A DNA stretch of 64,000 bases, from positions 9,441,916-9,505,915 of the forward strand of contig JAQFVV010006220.1 in NCBI GenBank assembly GCA_028023455.1, written 5' to 3'. Origin of the DNA: Epiperipatus broadwayi. Lineage: Eukaryota > Onychophora > Udeonychophora > Euonychophora > Peripatidae. The stretch's first letter is position 1; each line of letters opens with the position of its first letter. Both the position numbers and the translations under genes were made by a program. Below the pieces are notes generated by a model. It was not told the origin of the DNA, did no database searches, and saw nothing but the letters and a program-made list of their open reading frames with translations. Shown piece after piece: positions 24,559 to 37,414 of this stretch.

Positions 24559-26048
24559 AGATAGTTAAGAATTTGGAAACAATCACAACATTTTGTTCAA
24601 GTAACTAACCTATATTTAATGCAGCTAATTATCCAATATTGGTAGAAAAATAAATATCTATTTATTCTTAACTAGAAAATAAACTAAATCCTTGAAAAAT
24701 CTGGATTGGTCATATAAATAATATGGATGTACTAATTATAAAATAAAACATTGATTCTAATATTGTGTCTGTGTGTGTATGTGTTGTGATAAAATATTTA
24801 AAATAGTCAAAGATAAAAGGGGAGGGGGGCTTTTACAATATTGAAATTATTTTCTCAATAAGGCAGGAAATTATATGTAATATAAATCAGTGATTATGAT
24901 ATTATTTCACTAAAAATACTGAACTTTATTTACTTCTTTTTTAAACTAAATTTCTATAGTATAACTTTCAAATGATTTAACAGCTAGTTTATGGGTGGCC
25001 TAACAAGAGATTTTAAAAAACCATAAAACTAATCTAAAAGGTCTTATTGTACAAATGATATAGCAAGACCTTTAGGCATAAGTTAAATTATGACAAGGTT
25101 TTTATTTTTTATTTTTACAAAAATAGTGAAGATATATAGTTCTACAAATTAAAGTTGAAATTTCCTTAGGCTAAAGATTTTATGGTTCTTTTATTCATCA
25201 AAATAGATAAACATGCTATTTAATGACTAAATATTAATACAATTAATTTGACATTATATATATTTAAAAAACTATATTGCAAATAAATAAAAATCTTTAG
25301 AATAGACTTACTATTGACTTAACAACTACTATATAATTTCAAAAAAATTAATTAATATAAATATAGCACAGAATTAAAATTAAGCTTTGAGTATAGACAA
25401 AAATAAAATATAAAAATGTAACTCATTGTTTGTTTGTTTTTTCACAATATTTTCTTTACATATTTCTTGGGTTCTTGCGTTTTTTCAAATTGGCAAATTT
25501 TATGCATTTAAAAAAAAAAAAATCACTCAAATAAAAAATGGTAAAACAAACAAACAAAAAATACTTCAAAAAAGTAGTCTATTAATTATCATCTTTTCAA
25601 ATGATTATTAATTAAAGAAAAATTAAATTTAAATTTATTGCTTGCATTTGTTTGAAACAAATATTGTGCATACCATTTTAGCTAAATAAAATTAAATGTA
25701 ATTTGATAACAGATATTGTAATGAAAAATTTATTAAAAAAAAAAAAGCAATGAAAAGCAACTTAAACTCATTTTTATATTTATTTAATTACTAAGAATTT
25801 TGCAGCCATGGTAGGAAATATTAAAAAAATGCATATACAGGCTAACATAATACTTAAACATTTTATTTAGTAAGGTGTTTCTATTGACATTTGTTTTGTA
25901 GATAAACTTTTACTACAAATTTACACACTTTTTGCAAGTATTCACAAAATATAATGACAAACAAACTGATTTTTGAATAATTCAATTTTTTCATAAATGA
26001 GTGTTTAAATAAATCAATTATTTTATATAGCTTGATGTTTATAAACTG
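24559..26048. other. AT-rich stretch, nothing recognised
   Basis: It has poly-A runs and short AT-rich repeats only. No gene is supported. Confidence 0.5.
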
Positions 26049-26205
26049 TAATATTTAAACAGCATTAAACTGTTGCACATGCGCTTTGCAGGCCACTCTA
26101 TCTTTTCCAAAAGACTTTATCATGTGTTTGAAGTGTTAGTATTCAGTCATTTATAGTTAAAATCTGCAAAGCGCATGTGCAACAGTTTAATGCTGTTTAA
26201 ATATT
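26049..26205. repeat. Perfect inverted repeat, 42-bp arms
   Basis: Arms 26049-26090 and 26164-26205 are exact reverse complements over 42 bp. They contain TGTTGCACATGCGCTTTGCA, which is unusually GC-rich and CpG-containing for this region. The 73-bp spacer is single copy. No target duplication is obvious. Confidence 0.9.
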
Positions 26206-28915
26206 ATAAATGAGTGTTGAAAATTGTAGTCTTTATATATAGTATTTTTTTTTTATGATACCTTGATGGCTGCTAGCCAAAAGTATTCAGATATTACAAA
26301 TTCAAAATAGTGATATTCTATCTATTTTGGGAATTTTAGAGATAAGGATTTGGATAAAAATATAAAAAGAATCAAGTTTAAAACACACAAGTATTGAAAG
26401 AAAAAAAATTAAGAGTGATAAAATTAGGAGTCCAAACAAATTATATTTTGCATGTACTAAGAAAGAGATGATTTTCAAAGTACAAGCTTGAAGAATCTGT
26501 GAAGTCATAAATGGAAATAGCAATAATTTATAAATATACTGAGAAGACATTGAAATTCTGTGCTAGAAATTACCATCATAGATGACTATGACAATAGTAT
26601 AAAATGAAAAATTCTATCATAAAATATGTGAGTTACCACTATTGCCTTACCCACAAAAAGAAATCATCAAAAGCTAAGCAGAAAAATAATGGGAAAAAAA
26701 CAATCTTGAGTTCAGACATGATATTAAAAAAAAAACCATTCATTGGAATTGAATGATTGAACCAATAATCTAACTCATTTGCAACCTATCACACAAACTC
26801 CAACAAAACATAATCAGCTACTTATGGTTATAAATTTTTGATAGAAATTTATTTCAAAAATTTTCAGACATTATAGAAAATAATAAATTTTAAAAAAAAA
26901 GTGTTTGAGAGTTTGATTGATATAAGCTTCATCAAAAATTACAAACATTTATCAATAGATGATTGTATCACAGCATTAATGTATCTGAGCTAAAAATATT
27001 TTTAAAAATGTTTAAAAATCTTATCAAACAATTTATACAACTGGAAATTAAACTGTCAAAAGATAATAACTAGAAGACAGAAACTGCGAAAAATAAAAAA
27101 TATTATGATGAAAAAACATTGATTTAAAAGTAGACCTAAAATAACTTTTAAAAAGAGTTAGAGAGAAAATTTGCTATGCAAACATTTTCAATTATTGTTT
27201 GCTATTAGGCAAATTTTATATAAAAAAATATTTAAAATTAAGAAGGTAGAAACAAAAAAAAAAAACTATTGATCTCTGAAAATGTTTAAGATAAAATATT
27301 AGAACTTTTCATAACTTTTTAATTCTAACTGATTGCTCAACTTAAGTTCATACTTCAAATTAAGTCTTAATTCTATCCTACTATTAGTTCAATTAAACCA
27401 TCAAAAATAAATTATAAATCTGATATAAACTGCCTATTCTGGGCTATCTAGGTTTATAATTCACTTTCCTTTATCATTCTCACATATCTGTTTATTCACA
27501 GGTACATAAATATTATTAAGAAATAAAAATATTGTTTCATTTATCTAAATACAGCACAAAAACATTCTATTTTTGTTAAATACAATGTTTGCATAAGCTA
27601 ATAAAAATGACAGATATTCTGTAATAATCTAACTACAACTTAACATCTGTTTTTATAAATAATATTTTTAGAACATTTTACTATCCAAATACTCATTAAC
27701 TGCCTAAGAATTAGACGGTTAGCTGAATTGGCTATACCTTTAAAAAATCATAAGATTACTTAGACATTTTCAGCTATTGTTAAAATTTTCAATCCGTATT
27801 TGAATTAGAACTTCAGATCATAGCTATAACAGATGGAATAGTAACTGTTAACTATAAATTTCTTCATGTATGTATACTTTTTCTCTCTGTATATTTAAAT
27901 ATGTGTGTACAAGTACTGTTTATATAAAATATCAAATGAAGATTAATTTTTAAGCATGAAATTCAAAAGAATAAGCATTATAATGTTTATGGATTGCTAC
28001 AATTCAAAAGTATTGAGAAAAAAAATCAAAAAATTCTTAAGATATGTTTCTGCTTTTCTAATCTATATTGGTTGAAATGAATATATTAATATAAAAAAAC
28101 ACAGAAATCTTTTATTAATAGAGTTAACAAGACTTAAAAAAAAGACAATGTAAAAAAAAAAACACAACTTGCAGACTTCACAATTCTTACAAGATATATA
28201 AATTTACTGCTATTGATATTTTAGAACATAAAACATTAATTATAAAAAGTAATCATTTCAATATGATATGACTTTGAAGTTATTTTTTGGGAGGATATAA
28301 AGATAAATAGATATGTAGTAAATTCATTATTTAATCTGCAAGTGTTAAAATCCAATCCAACCCGAATGACAACTACAGACTTACTATATAAATATTATAA
28401 ATAATTATTTTAGGCTAGAGATTGCTATATTATTATTAGTCTATATGTTGACTTTAAACTTAGTTAAAGAACAATATATATTTTTTCATAATAATGTCAC
28501 AGCATTTTTAGGCTACTAAATAAAATTGCAGAAAGACTCTTTTTTAAAAATCTGTAACATAAACTCTAATACTTTCTTGAATATAGACATATATATAACA
28601 AAATAATTCCTAAGACTAAGAAGCTCATATATATTGCATTAATTTGCTTCATGATAGCCATTGGTTACTAACTATATACGTATATGTTATTATTAATATC
28701 ACTCCTTTTTTTTCATTCTTGTGCAATATTGAATTATATATATGAAATCTATATCTAGACTAGTAAAAATATAACTATCTCTAACCTAATAAATGATTAT
28801 TAATAACATTGTCATATTTATCTTTAAAAAAATAGTAAGCATCATTAGAGTTGTGCTAGAATTTAATGCTAGAAGATTAAATCATAACAAATTATGATAA
28901 GTAATTATGATCTAT
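26206..28915. other. AT-rich stretch, nothing firm
   Basis: The sequence GCTAGCCAAAAGTATTCAGAT near 26275 resembles a single Tc1/mariner-type terminal repeat, without a matching second end or transposase. Otherwise there is only low-complexity DNA. Confidence 0.45.
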
Positions 28916-29302
28916 TTACTTTTCTTCATTTCCAAAAGATCCAGAAACAATATATATATAGGCATTAATATTGTTTGTGTCTCGGTTACAGAGATATTCA
29001 TCTTTAACAAATTTACATAATATTTTAAACTGTTTATTTTTAATATTATATATAAAACACACATATTTCTTCTTTTTTAAAAAAAACTTGTTTATCTTCT
29101 TTTCCAATATTTCATCTACTTCATATGGTCTATAACAAAAATTATAAGTATATATAACTAACTTTTTAAAAACATTTTCAGCAAATAATACAATTTTCGA
29201 AAATATTAACAATTGTTTATAAATTCCATTCTTTAGCATAACATATGTTCCTTTACTTATCCTTTTTCTAAATGACATAATAAAACAATATATAACAAGC
29301 AA
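28916..29302 (-). CDS. Unidentified 128-codon open frame, doubtful gene
   Basis: This frame on the minus strand encodes a Lys/Ile/Phe/Tyr-rich protein with no motif that I recognise. It has a hydrophobic start (MLVIYCFIMSF), a basic KKINKFFLKKKK run near residues 88-99 and several Cys residues. Composition simply follows the AT-rich DNA. By a rough estimate, open runs this long should be rare by chance at this base composition. There are no neighbouring exons or splice signals that I can defend. It could be chance, a decayed exon or part of an unknown repeat. Confidence 0.15.
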   Translation of the reverse strand: MLVIYCFIMSFRKRISKGTYVMLKNGIYKQLLIFSKIVLFAENVFKKLVIYTYNFCYRPYEVDEILEKKINKFFLKKKKYVCFIYNIKNKQFKILCKFVKDEYLCNRDTNNINAYIYIVSGSFGNEEK

Positions 29303-31049
29303 AACTCACTAACAATATATATATATTATACTGGAATGTGAATGCCTCAATTCTTTTCTATATATTTATATACATGAAGCTTCATATTGGGCTGCCAAAA
29401 AATGTTATGAAAAATAAAAATAACATCATACCAAATAGCAGAATGTATATACTTGCATATGTGTATAACAGTACAATTAAAATATTTCCATTAAACACTC
29501 ATCTTTAGAAAGAAAAAACAATTTATATCATCAGATGTCATCTGCTCACTAGATATGATTACAAAACCATAACATATATATATATTGACATTCTCTTCAT
29601 TCATATTCTGATGACAATGAAAATAAATACTTAAGCTTATGAAAATGCAAGTTGAAATTTTTAAATCAATTACAGCACATATATGTATAAAGAATAATAA
29701 ATAGAGAGCCAAAAGTTAAGACAATATTTAAATAAACAAAATATTTAATTAATAACAGTATTTAATTTCTAGTCAGGTTAGCAATATATTTGATGGAAAT
29801 GATTTCCATATTTCTATTAATTGACAGAATTAATTACAATTAACAAATATTATTATATAACATATATCTGAGTATTTCTGTATATTAAATACTTTACTTA
29901 ATATTTAAAAAAATAATCAAACAATTAAATAGATGTAGTTTTTTTTTTTAAAAAAAATATCTATGCTTTTATTTTATTTTTTCTTACAGGAGTCTTTTTA
30001 TAGCACTTTTTAAAAAGAAAAGTTTCTTGCTCATTAATCTAGAGATTTTTGTTTTATGTCTTATTGGTTCAGTCTTTGTTAGCTTTTTCTTTCTATCAAC
30101 CAGTTTTCTGCATTCTTGAAATGTAGATTGCATTTTTCACCTTTTTTTTAGCTGCTTACTTGAATTTGAAATAAAACTTTTCCTCTATGATTTCTTAGGT
30201 CATTTTCCAAACTAATTGGCAGATGATTCAAAATTTTATTAACTATATATTTTTAATAAAATGTATTGTCCACTAATCTGAAAGACTATGGCACACATGT
30301 TACCTGATTTAACATCAGTTGTGGTTAGATACAAATTTTACTAGAAAACTTTTTTTAATAACTTGAACTTTCTTTAAAACAATAACTAATAACTAATTTT
30401 TAAAAAAATCTGACCAGGTTTTATATACTATACTGCTTGATTTCCAAAACAAATTAACAAGAAGAGCATCAAATCAGTTGTTAAAAACAATAAATCTCTA
30501 ATTAATTGCAATTATCAAATCTAGTAAACAATCATTTAATTCTCTACCACAAATTATCAAATAAATAACATATTTTGACAAAAATATACTTTAAATTAAA
30601 AATATATAGAATAATAAAAAAAAATTAATTTCATTCCTTTTCATTAGAATAAAATAAAAAATAAATTATTACAAATTTTATTCATTCTTCTAAAAGATTT
30701 GCTGTCCCTATCAAACAAAATAATTTAAATTGTTGATGATATTAGCAAGCGATATAATAGGACCAGAGTGTCACAATATATATATATAGCCTCAAAAGAT
30801 GTTTATAACTTTTATCCATTACATTTTAATTGAAAAATGTTTTATTCCACTTTTATTAGATTGATAGATGTTCAAAATTTATTTTAGTTTTTAAAAAGTT
30901 TTTATAAATTAAATGCTATTATTTACTAATTACATATTATCATGTCATTTGTAAAATCTCCTTAATTTTATTTTTACATTGGTATATAATTCCACACTAT
31001 ATCATCACCATGTTAAATTATTATGAAATCACAGGATTAAGGTCTTTTT
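29303..31049. other. AT-rich stretch, nothing recognised
   Basis: Only AT microsatellites and homopolymers are visible, with no gene or clear repeat structure. Confidence 0.5.
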
Positions 31050-33650
31050 AATTCAGTTTCTCAATTTCATAGCTTTTCAATTCTATTTCACACCAAGAAA
31101 TTTCTTTATTTCATCAATTCATCTCACACGTGACACTTTCTAGGTCTTTTACAATCTCTTGAATTTCAGTTTTAAATTTCAACTGTCTATTATCACCATT
31201 TCTAAAAATATGTTCAACCAAACTCCATATCAGTCTCTTTAATTTTTCCAATAATATCAATATAACTATTATTCTCTTACCCAATTATTTTATTTTCTCT
31301 TTAGTCTTCTTGCTCCCAATGTATATCTATTCATATTTCATAGATTGATGTGATGTTTTAAGTATTGCTATTCTGAAGGGATTCAAATCTCAGATACATA
31401 AATAAGAAAAACATCCTTTTGAAACATATTCCTTTTAATGTTAAGTTATTTCTATGAAAAGCATTCCATCCATGTTTAGTTCTATGATTAATTTTCATTC
31501 ATTATGTTTATATCTGTATTAATAATCTGACCAAGGTATTTGTAGATGTTAATTTGTTTTAATTCATGGTTATCAATATTTATTTTTTTTCTGAGAAAAT
31601 CCAGTGAACATTAATTACTTCATTTTATTAATATTTATTTTTATTCCTTTTTTTTTTTTTCATCTGATAAATCTTACAACATTTTTTGCAAACCTTAGGT
31701 GATTTAAATAATCTTCATATATTTTATTCCTTTAGCTTCTCACTTCAATCTAAAAATACTTCTTGTAAAATTGCTGAAAAACGTTTTGAAGATATTAAAT
31801 CATCCTGATGTTCACCCTTATCAATCTTAATTCTCTTATTAACACATGCAATTTAATTGTTGCTGCATTATGATATATATTCTTCAAAATATGATTATAT
31901 CCTGAATCTATATCTTAATCATCCAAAATTTTAATTACTATAAAAAATGCTTATATAATTAAATACCTTTTCATAATCTATAAATCCAAAGCATAATGGC
32001 AACTGATATTCATTGATTCTTTCTGTGCATTCTCTCAATATTTATAGGTACAAAAAAAAAAACATTTTAAAATCAGCTGGTACTTTTGATTGGTATGATT
32101 CCAAAGTATAGTGTAAATGAACTATAATTTATCTTGTTAAAGACTTTGGGCAGAAATGATTGAAAACTGATAAGTCTTGTAATTCTTCTAATCATTTAGT
32201 ACTTTATCATTTAGACATTTGATATATAGTTTTTTTAACATTTTTTTTTATTTCTTCACTTGCTTCTAAGATATCAATAATAAACCTATCACTTCTGAAG
32301 CTTTTCCTTCTTTTTACTCTTAATTGCATGCATGAACTCTTTATTTAAAATGCTTTGTATTTCAGAAAATATAATGCCTTCAGTTGTTATTTTATTTTCT
32401 TGAACTTTATTATTATATAATTTTTTGTAAAATTCTTCCACATATTTTTTGAAACTTTTATTTCTCCTATATTTTTCCTTGTCAATTCACGATTATATTT
32501 TCTTATATTATTATTAACTTTTTTATATATGCTTTTAAAGAACACCAGCTATTCAATTCTTTTTAATAGACCATTTTAAAATGTTTTATTATTCTTTCTT
32601 TTTTTCATATATTATCTTGTCTTAATTGAAAATCTACTAGTGAATTACTTTTTTTTTTTCTACCAGATATCTTTGTTGCAGTTCTTAGAAGAATATTAGT
32701 TATCTATTAATTTCAATAAAGTTTGACTATCTTCAAAGTCTATTAATATTTTTAAATAATTAGTAAATTATAATCCAAATTCAATAAAGTATTCCTGAAG
32801 ATTATGATCATCTACTTTTAATATTGTCTTTTTTTAAATAGTTCTTGTCTCTCAAATTTTACATTAACATGAATTTTACATCCCATTAATTAATGATCAC
32901 TTTATGCGTTGAATCTATTAACATATTACAATATTGAAATACACATTTTCTGTTAGTCAAATTATATCCCATTCTAATTTATCTTTATTTGGATGTTTCC
33001 ATGTCCACTTTAATTTAGTACTTTTCCCAAAGAAAGAATTCATAATGTAGTTTTCCTTTTTTTTGCAAATTCTGTAAGTCTGTGACTTATCCCATTTCTG
33101 TTTTTACAGTCAAATTTATCCACACTTTATTATTCAATCATTTTCTAACCATAGTATTAATATATTCCATGACAATTTTAAAATGACTTTAGTATAATCA
33201 AAAGCATTTTATACATCTATATAAATATCCTTTATTGATTCATCATAATGAGAACTTTTAGGGGCATAAACCTGAATTATCTGCATTTGATATCTTTCAG
33301 TAAGTTGGATAATTCATATTACCACTCTGCTAATATATTTCCAAGGTGTTGTTCTTTTGCTTTTTATTTATCATAGATCTTACTTCACTTTTCAAATCAA
33401 TTATTTCTCATTTCTTCTTCTAATTTCACTTAAGTCCATAATATTAATGTCATTTAATATTAAAAAGTTAATCCAATTCACGTAATCTTCCTTCACTTGA
33501 AATTGATCTGGATTATAGATAGCTAAAAAAAAGTCATCATCAAATGGCAAGCTATACTGCAATCAGGATATTCTCAACATCTCTGTCTCTGCTTGACCAT
33601 CAAATACAATCTTGACTGATGACTTTATAGCTTTCTGAGATAAAAACAAT
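31050..33650 (-). pseudogene. RTE/BovB-like LINE relic (LINE D), nearly full length
   Basis: On the minus strand the order of an RTE-type LINE is preserved in decayed frames. Near 33480-33420 there is an endonuclease-like VNWINFL and DINIMDLSE. The end of the endonuclease is at 32960-32880 (LTENVYFN near the usual SDHR block). Next come FTKNYI (32440-32400), CFGFIDYEKVF (31995-31961; usual FIDYEKAFD), GEHQDDLISS then RFSAILQEVFLD (31815-31750; usual GVRQGDxLSP..F..xLEEVFR), and YLNHLRFAKNVVRFI (31718-31668; usual LRFADDIVL, catalytic Asp pair lost). The 3' block is LIWSLVEHIFRNGDNRQLKF then DLESVTCEM (31230-31110; usual KWAGHLxRxxDNRW..RPRGRPxxRW). It is inactive. Confidence 0.75.
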
Positions 33651-36600
33651 AATTTAGTTTTGTCTGCCATAATTATAAATATATATTTAAAAAATTACAC
33701 ACATACATCAAGAAAACTCATCTGATATTTCAGCTAATAACTATCAGCTAACTAAGAAGAAAGACCATAATATTTTTTGATCTGCAATTCAGATACAAAA
33801 ACCCAAATAAACCACTGTGCTGGCAATAATTGTTGGTGATCAGCCCAAGCATATTCATTTACAATATGAATAATGACACAATAATAATAGTTTAATGATA
33901 AGAACATATGAAGTAGATATTAGGAATTTGCCTTATTCTGTTACTTTAATTAAAGCCTCAAAGAGTAAAACAAAACGTTTCCTTTAAGTTAATAGCCAAT
34001 TCTTTTCTGCAGCCCCACACTATGTATTTCAACTGATTTATATTAACAAGAATTGAATACATTTACAGTATAAGCAAACAAAATATTAAATAAAATCTCC
34101 CATGCGTTTCTTCTTTAAAACTGTTTTAAGCAAATTACAATAATCTCTTATCTTTAGCATTTCTTTCCAAAACGATCTGATATAACTTATGTGTAAAAAC
34201 CATATGAGGTGGTCAAATTTTAGAAAAGGAAAAAAAAAACGATATGAATGATTCAGTAATAGATAATCAAGTTTTAAAAGAAAAGATGAAATGTATGTAT
34301 TTTATATATGCGTTGTTTCTAAATCATGTTACAAAGAAAATCGTAGACAAAAAAAGGAATGAAGATATAAAAGAGATTATTGACATCATTTACTTAGATT
34401 TTTTTTTTTAAAAAAAAGGCAGGAGAAAAGAATACTTTTAATATTAATAAATAAAATTGATATTAATTAATAAAACTATATATTTTATTTGTTATATATT
34501 CAACTCTATTGATACAAATTGAAATAATATAATGCCTTGTTATTACATTATATATATATGCAAATATAAAATAAATAGTTTTCTAAAGATGATAATGCCT
34601 AAAAAATGAATAATAGGATTGACGTATAAAACAAAAATTAAAAATTTTTTGAACACCTGTGGAGTTAATAGAAACTTATACTAAAATCAAAATGTAACAG
34701 ATATGTTATATATATATTTTTTTGATGCAGCTTTAATATAATTATTATTATTAGAATGTCCATTAAAAAGAAAAAAAGGAAAGAATATATGTGATATAAT
34801 AAAAATGATATTCATGAGTAATTGTTTATATTTTGACAATTTTAGTATGATTTATTAATTGTTGAAAATATTTTAAAATTTGTTTTTCACACACTCATTT
34901 TTTTGTCTTTTGATAAAGATCATGAGATTATAAAAACTTTAATAAGAAAAAAATAGATATATCTATAATTCAGTGATAAATAAACATACATAAATGATAA
35001 TAGTGATGAAAATATTTAAGAGGAATATTATGAGCTGCCTTATGCAATAATGATTTATTACTAAGAATTTTTCAGGTAAAATATAGGATAAAAAAGGCAT
35101 AAATCAAAATCATTTAAATGATAGATGATTACAATTTAGGTTATTGATGATACTGATTAAGAAAAAATGTATCTTGACAGTTGACTTTTTCTGGTGTGTC
35201 TATTCACTTGATTGAAACGGGATAGAGTTAAATATAAGTTTTCATATATATAAATTCATGATCGAATAAGTTGATTCAACTGAAAATTATATATAGTTGT
35301 GTTTGAGTAAACAGTGTCATTTTTTTTCTTTAAAAAACAATAACAACAAATGTCTACATAAATACTTAAGTGATATGAAATAGCATTTTTCATGTTATAA
35401 TGAAATCATTATTTTCAGATAATACTTTTGTAAAATTGTAATAAAATCAAATTTTAAATACCTTAATCTAAAATCCAACTGGTATACTAAATAATAATAA
35501 AAAAATAGATTTACTGTAATGTGAACAAATAAAAGAAGGAAATTTACAAATGATAACATGATTTACAAATTTCTTGGCTAATGATTAGCCTTATATTTTC
35601 CACAATATGTTAAAAAAAATCATAGCCATTACATTTAAAAATCTTATCTTGTTGTTTAGTAACTATCTTTAAGACAATCAATTTAGCTTTTTAAATCATT
35701 TAACATGTATACACACATATACACACACAGACATAATTCAGAAAAAAAAATGAAAGTACTAAATTTAAAAATAATAACTATCATTAACAAGAGTAGAACT
35801 ATTACAAAAAAGCATTTACAATAGTTAATATATATATATATGAATATAATATTAAACATTATTTTTACTGGATTTTAAAATTCAAATGTCCTTTTAGTTT
35901 TAAAAATTTGATTAGCTGTGACAGGTGATATGTGATACTGATAACATAATTGTGAATTCTCACATATGACTCCATTGATAAGGATATTTCACAATCTTAG
36001 CCAAGTTTCAGTCAATTTCAATAAGAATGTGTAGGCATAACTTGAATTAAATTTAATCCATAATTATATCACTAATACTTTTCCTTTTTAAAATTTTAAT
36101 ATCTATAAAATATCTTTCCTAAATATCTTATCAATTTTTTTTAACTATCTATTATCTAATTATCGTTCCATCAACCAATCCACTTCATTATTAGTCAGTT
36201 TTTTGGGGGGTGAATTTCATTATCTATCTATCAATCTATTTATCAGTATAAGAAAAGAGTTTAAAACTTTTATTAATAAATATACATTTTTATGTGTAAA
36301 ATAAAAGTATACATAAAAGTTTACTGACCTTACTAATCTACATGTAAAAAAAAAAAAAAAAGTAAATAATTTCATGTCACAATCATTAGTTATATTAGTT
36401 TACTTAAAATACTTTTAGTTAACCTTCTAATGGTTAATACATTTCTCTACTATGTCTATGATTCAAAGGAGTAGAAATATTTTTCAAGTAATTAATCACC
36501 CAAGTCAGTTAACCACTCAATTATTAGTCAATAATGTATAGAGATTTTTAAGCAGAAGGAAAAAAATCCAAAATATCATATTAATTTAAGAATCATAAAA

Positions 36601-36874
36601 CAAAAATATAATTTTAATATTGTACACTTTCACTACTAGTGAAAGGAAGTGTAGTTTACTTTTACTTTTAATATTAGAAACATAAACAATACCCTAGCTA
36701 TTCTATATATAATGTATAAACTGTGTATGTTTGTTTGTAATCCAATTCTTGAAAAAAAAAAAAAAAAACCAAAAGATCAATGAATGTCCTTTACTTCTAT
36801 ATAGAGAATTGAGAAAATTTCATAAACTAATCAAAAATCCAAATATTACTAACCAAAATAACATAAGCACAATA
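33651..36874. other. AT-rich stretch, nothing recognised
   Basis: The stretch is dominated by poly-A/T runs and AT-rich microsatellites (for example near 34545 and 35830) and a TCTATC-type tract near 36215-36240. No coding similarity is seen. Confidence 0.5.
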
Positions 36875-37414
36875 TAATATATAGGGTATATGAGCACAGA
36901 CTTTCACACGACCCACCACTCTCCACTCTATCTAATAACACTGATATACTCACGCACATATATGCTGAAAAGATAAATAATCACCAATATATGTATTTCA
37001 TGCTAAACCAGCAATCATCAGTTGGTCCAGATTATCATCTCCCACACACATATACTATAAGTGCTCAGATATATATATTAAGATAGACAAACTTCATACC
37101 TTAATGGACAGGCTCCAATCTACTACACACTCCAACTCTTCAACCGTCCATCCAATTGAAAATCTGATGATAGAATGCTCGAAGGCCACCCTGAGGCCGA
37201 GATTCTTGTCACACCCATGTTGACCTAAGGTCAATCTGAACCCCACATGTACAGGATATAATCCATTTAATACATATGCAAGGATGGGCAGACATCTCTA
37301 CAATGTAATAACTGAAACACAGGCCTATTATATACCTGTGTCTATATATGTAATATATAGGGTATATGAGCACAGACTTTCACACGACCCACCACTCTCC
37401 ACTCTATCTAATAA
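36875..37414 (+). repeat. 540-bp block bounded by identical 64-bp direct repeats
   Basis: Copies at 36875-36938 and 37351-37414 are identical over 64 bp. They include GGGTATATGAGCACAGACTT then CACACGACCCACCACTCTCC. The interior is clearly richer in GC than its surroundings (for example GAAGGCCACCCTGAGGCCGA at 37180-37199) and non-coding. Terminal direct repeats suggest a miniature LTR-like element or a segmental duplication, but the ends lack TG...CA and no primer site is visible. Origin unknown. Confidence 0.7.
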
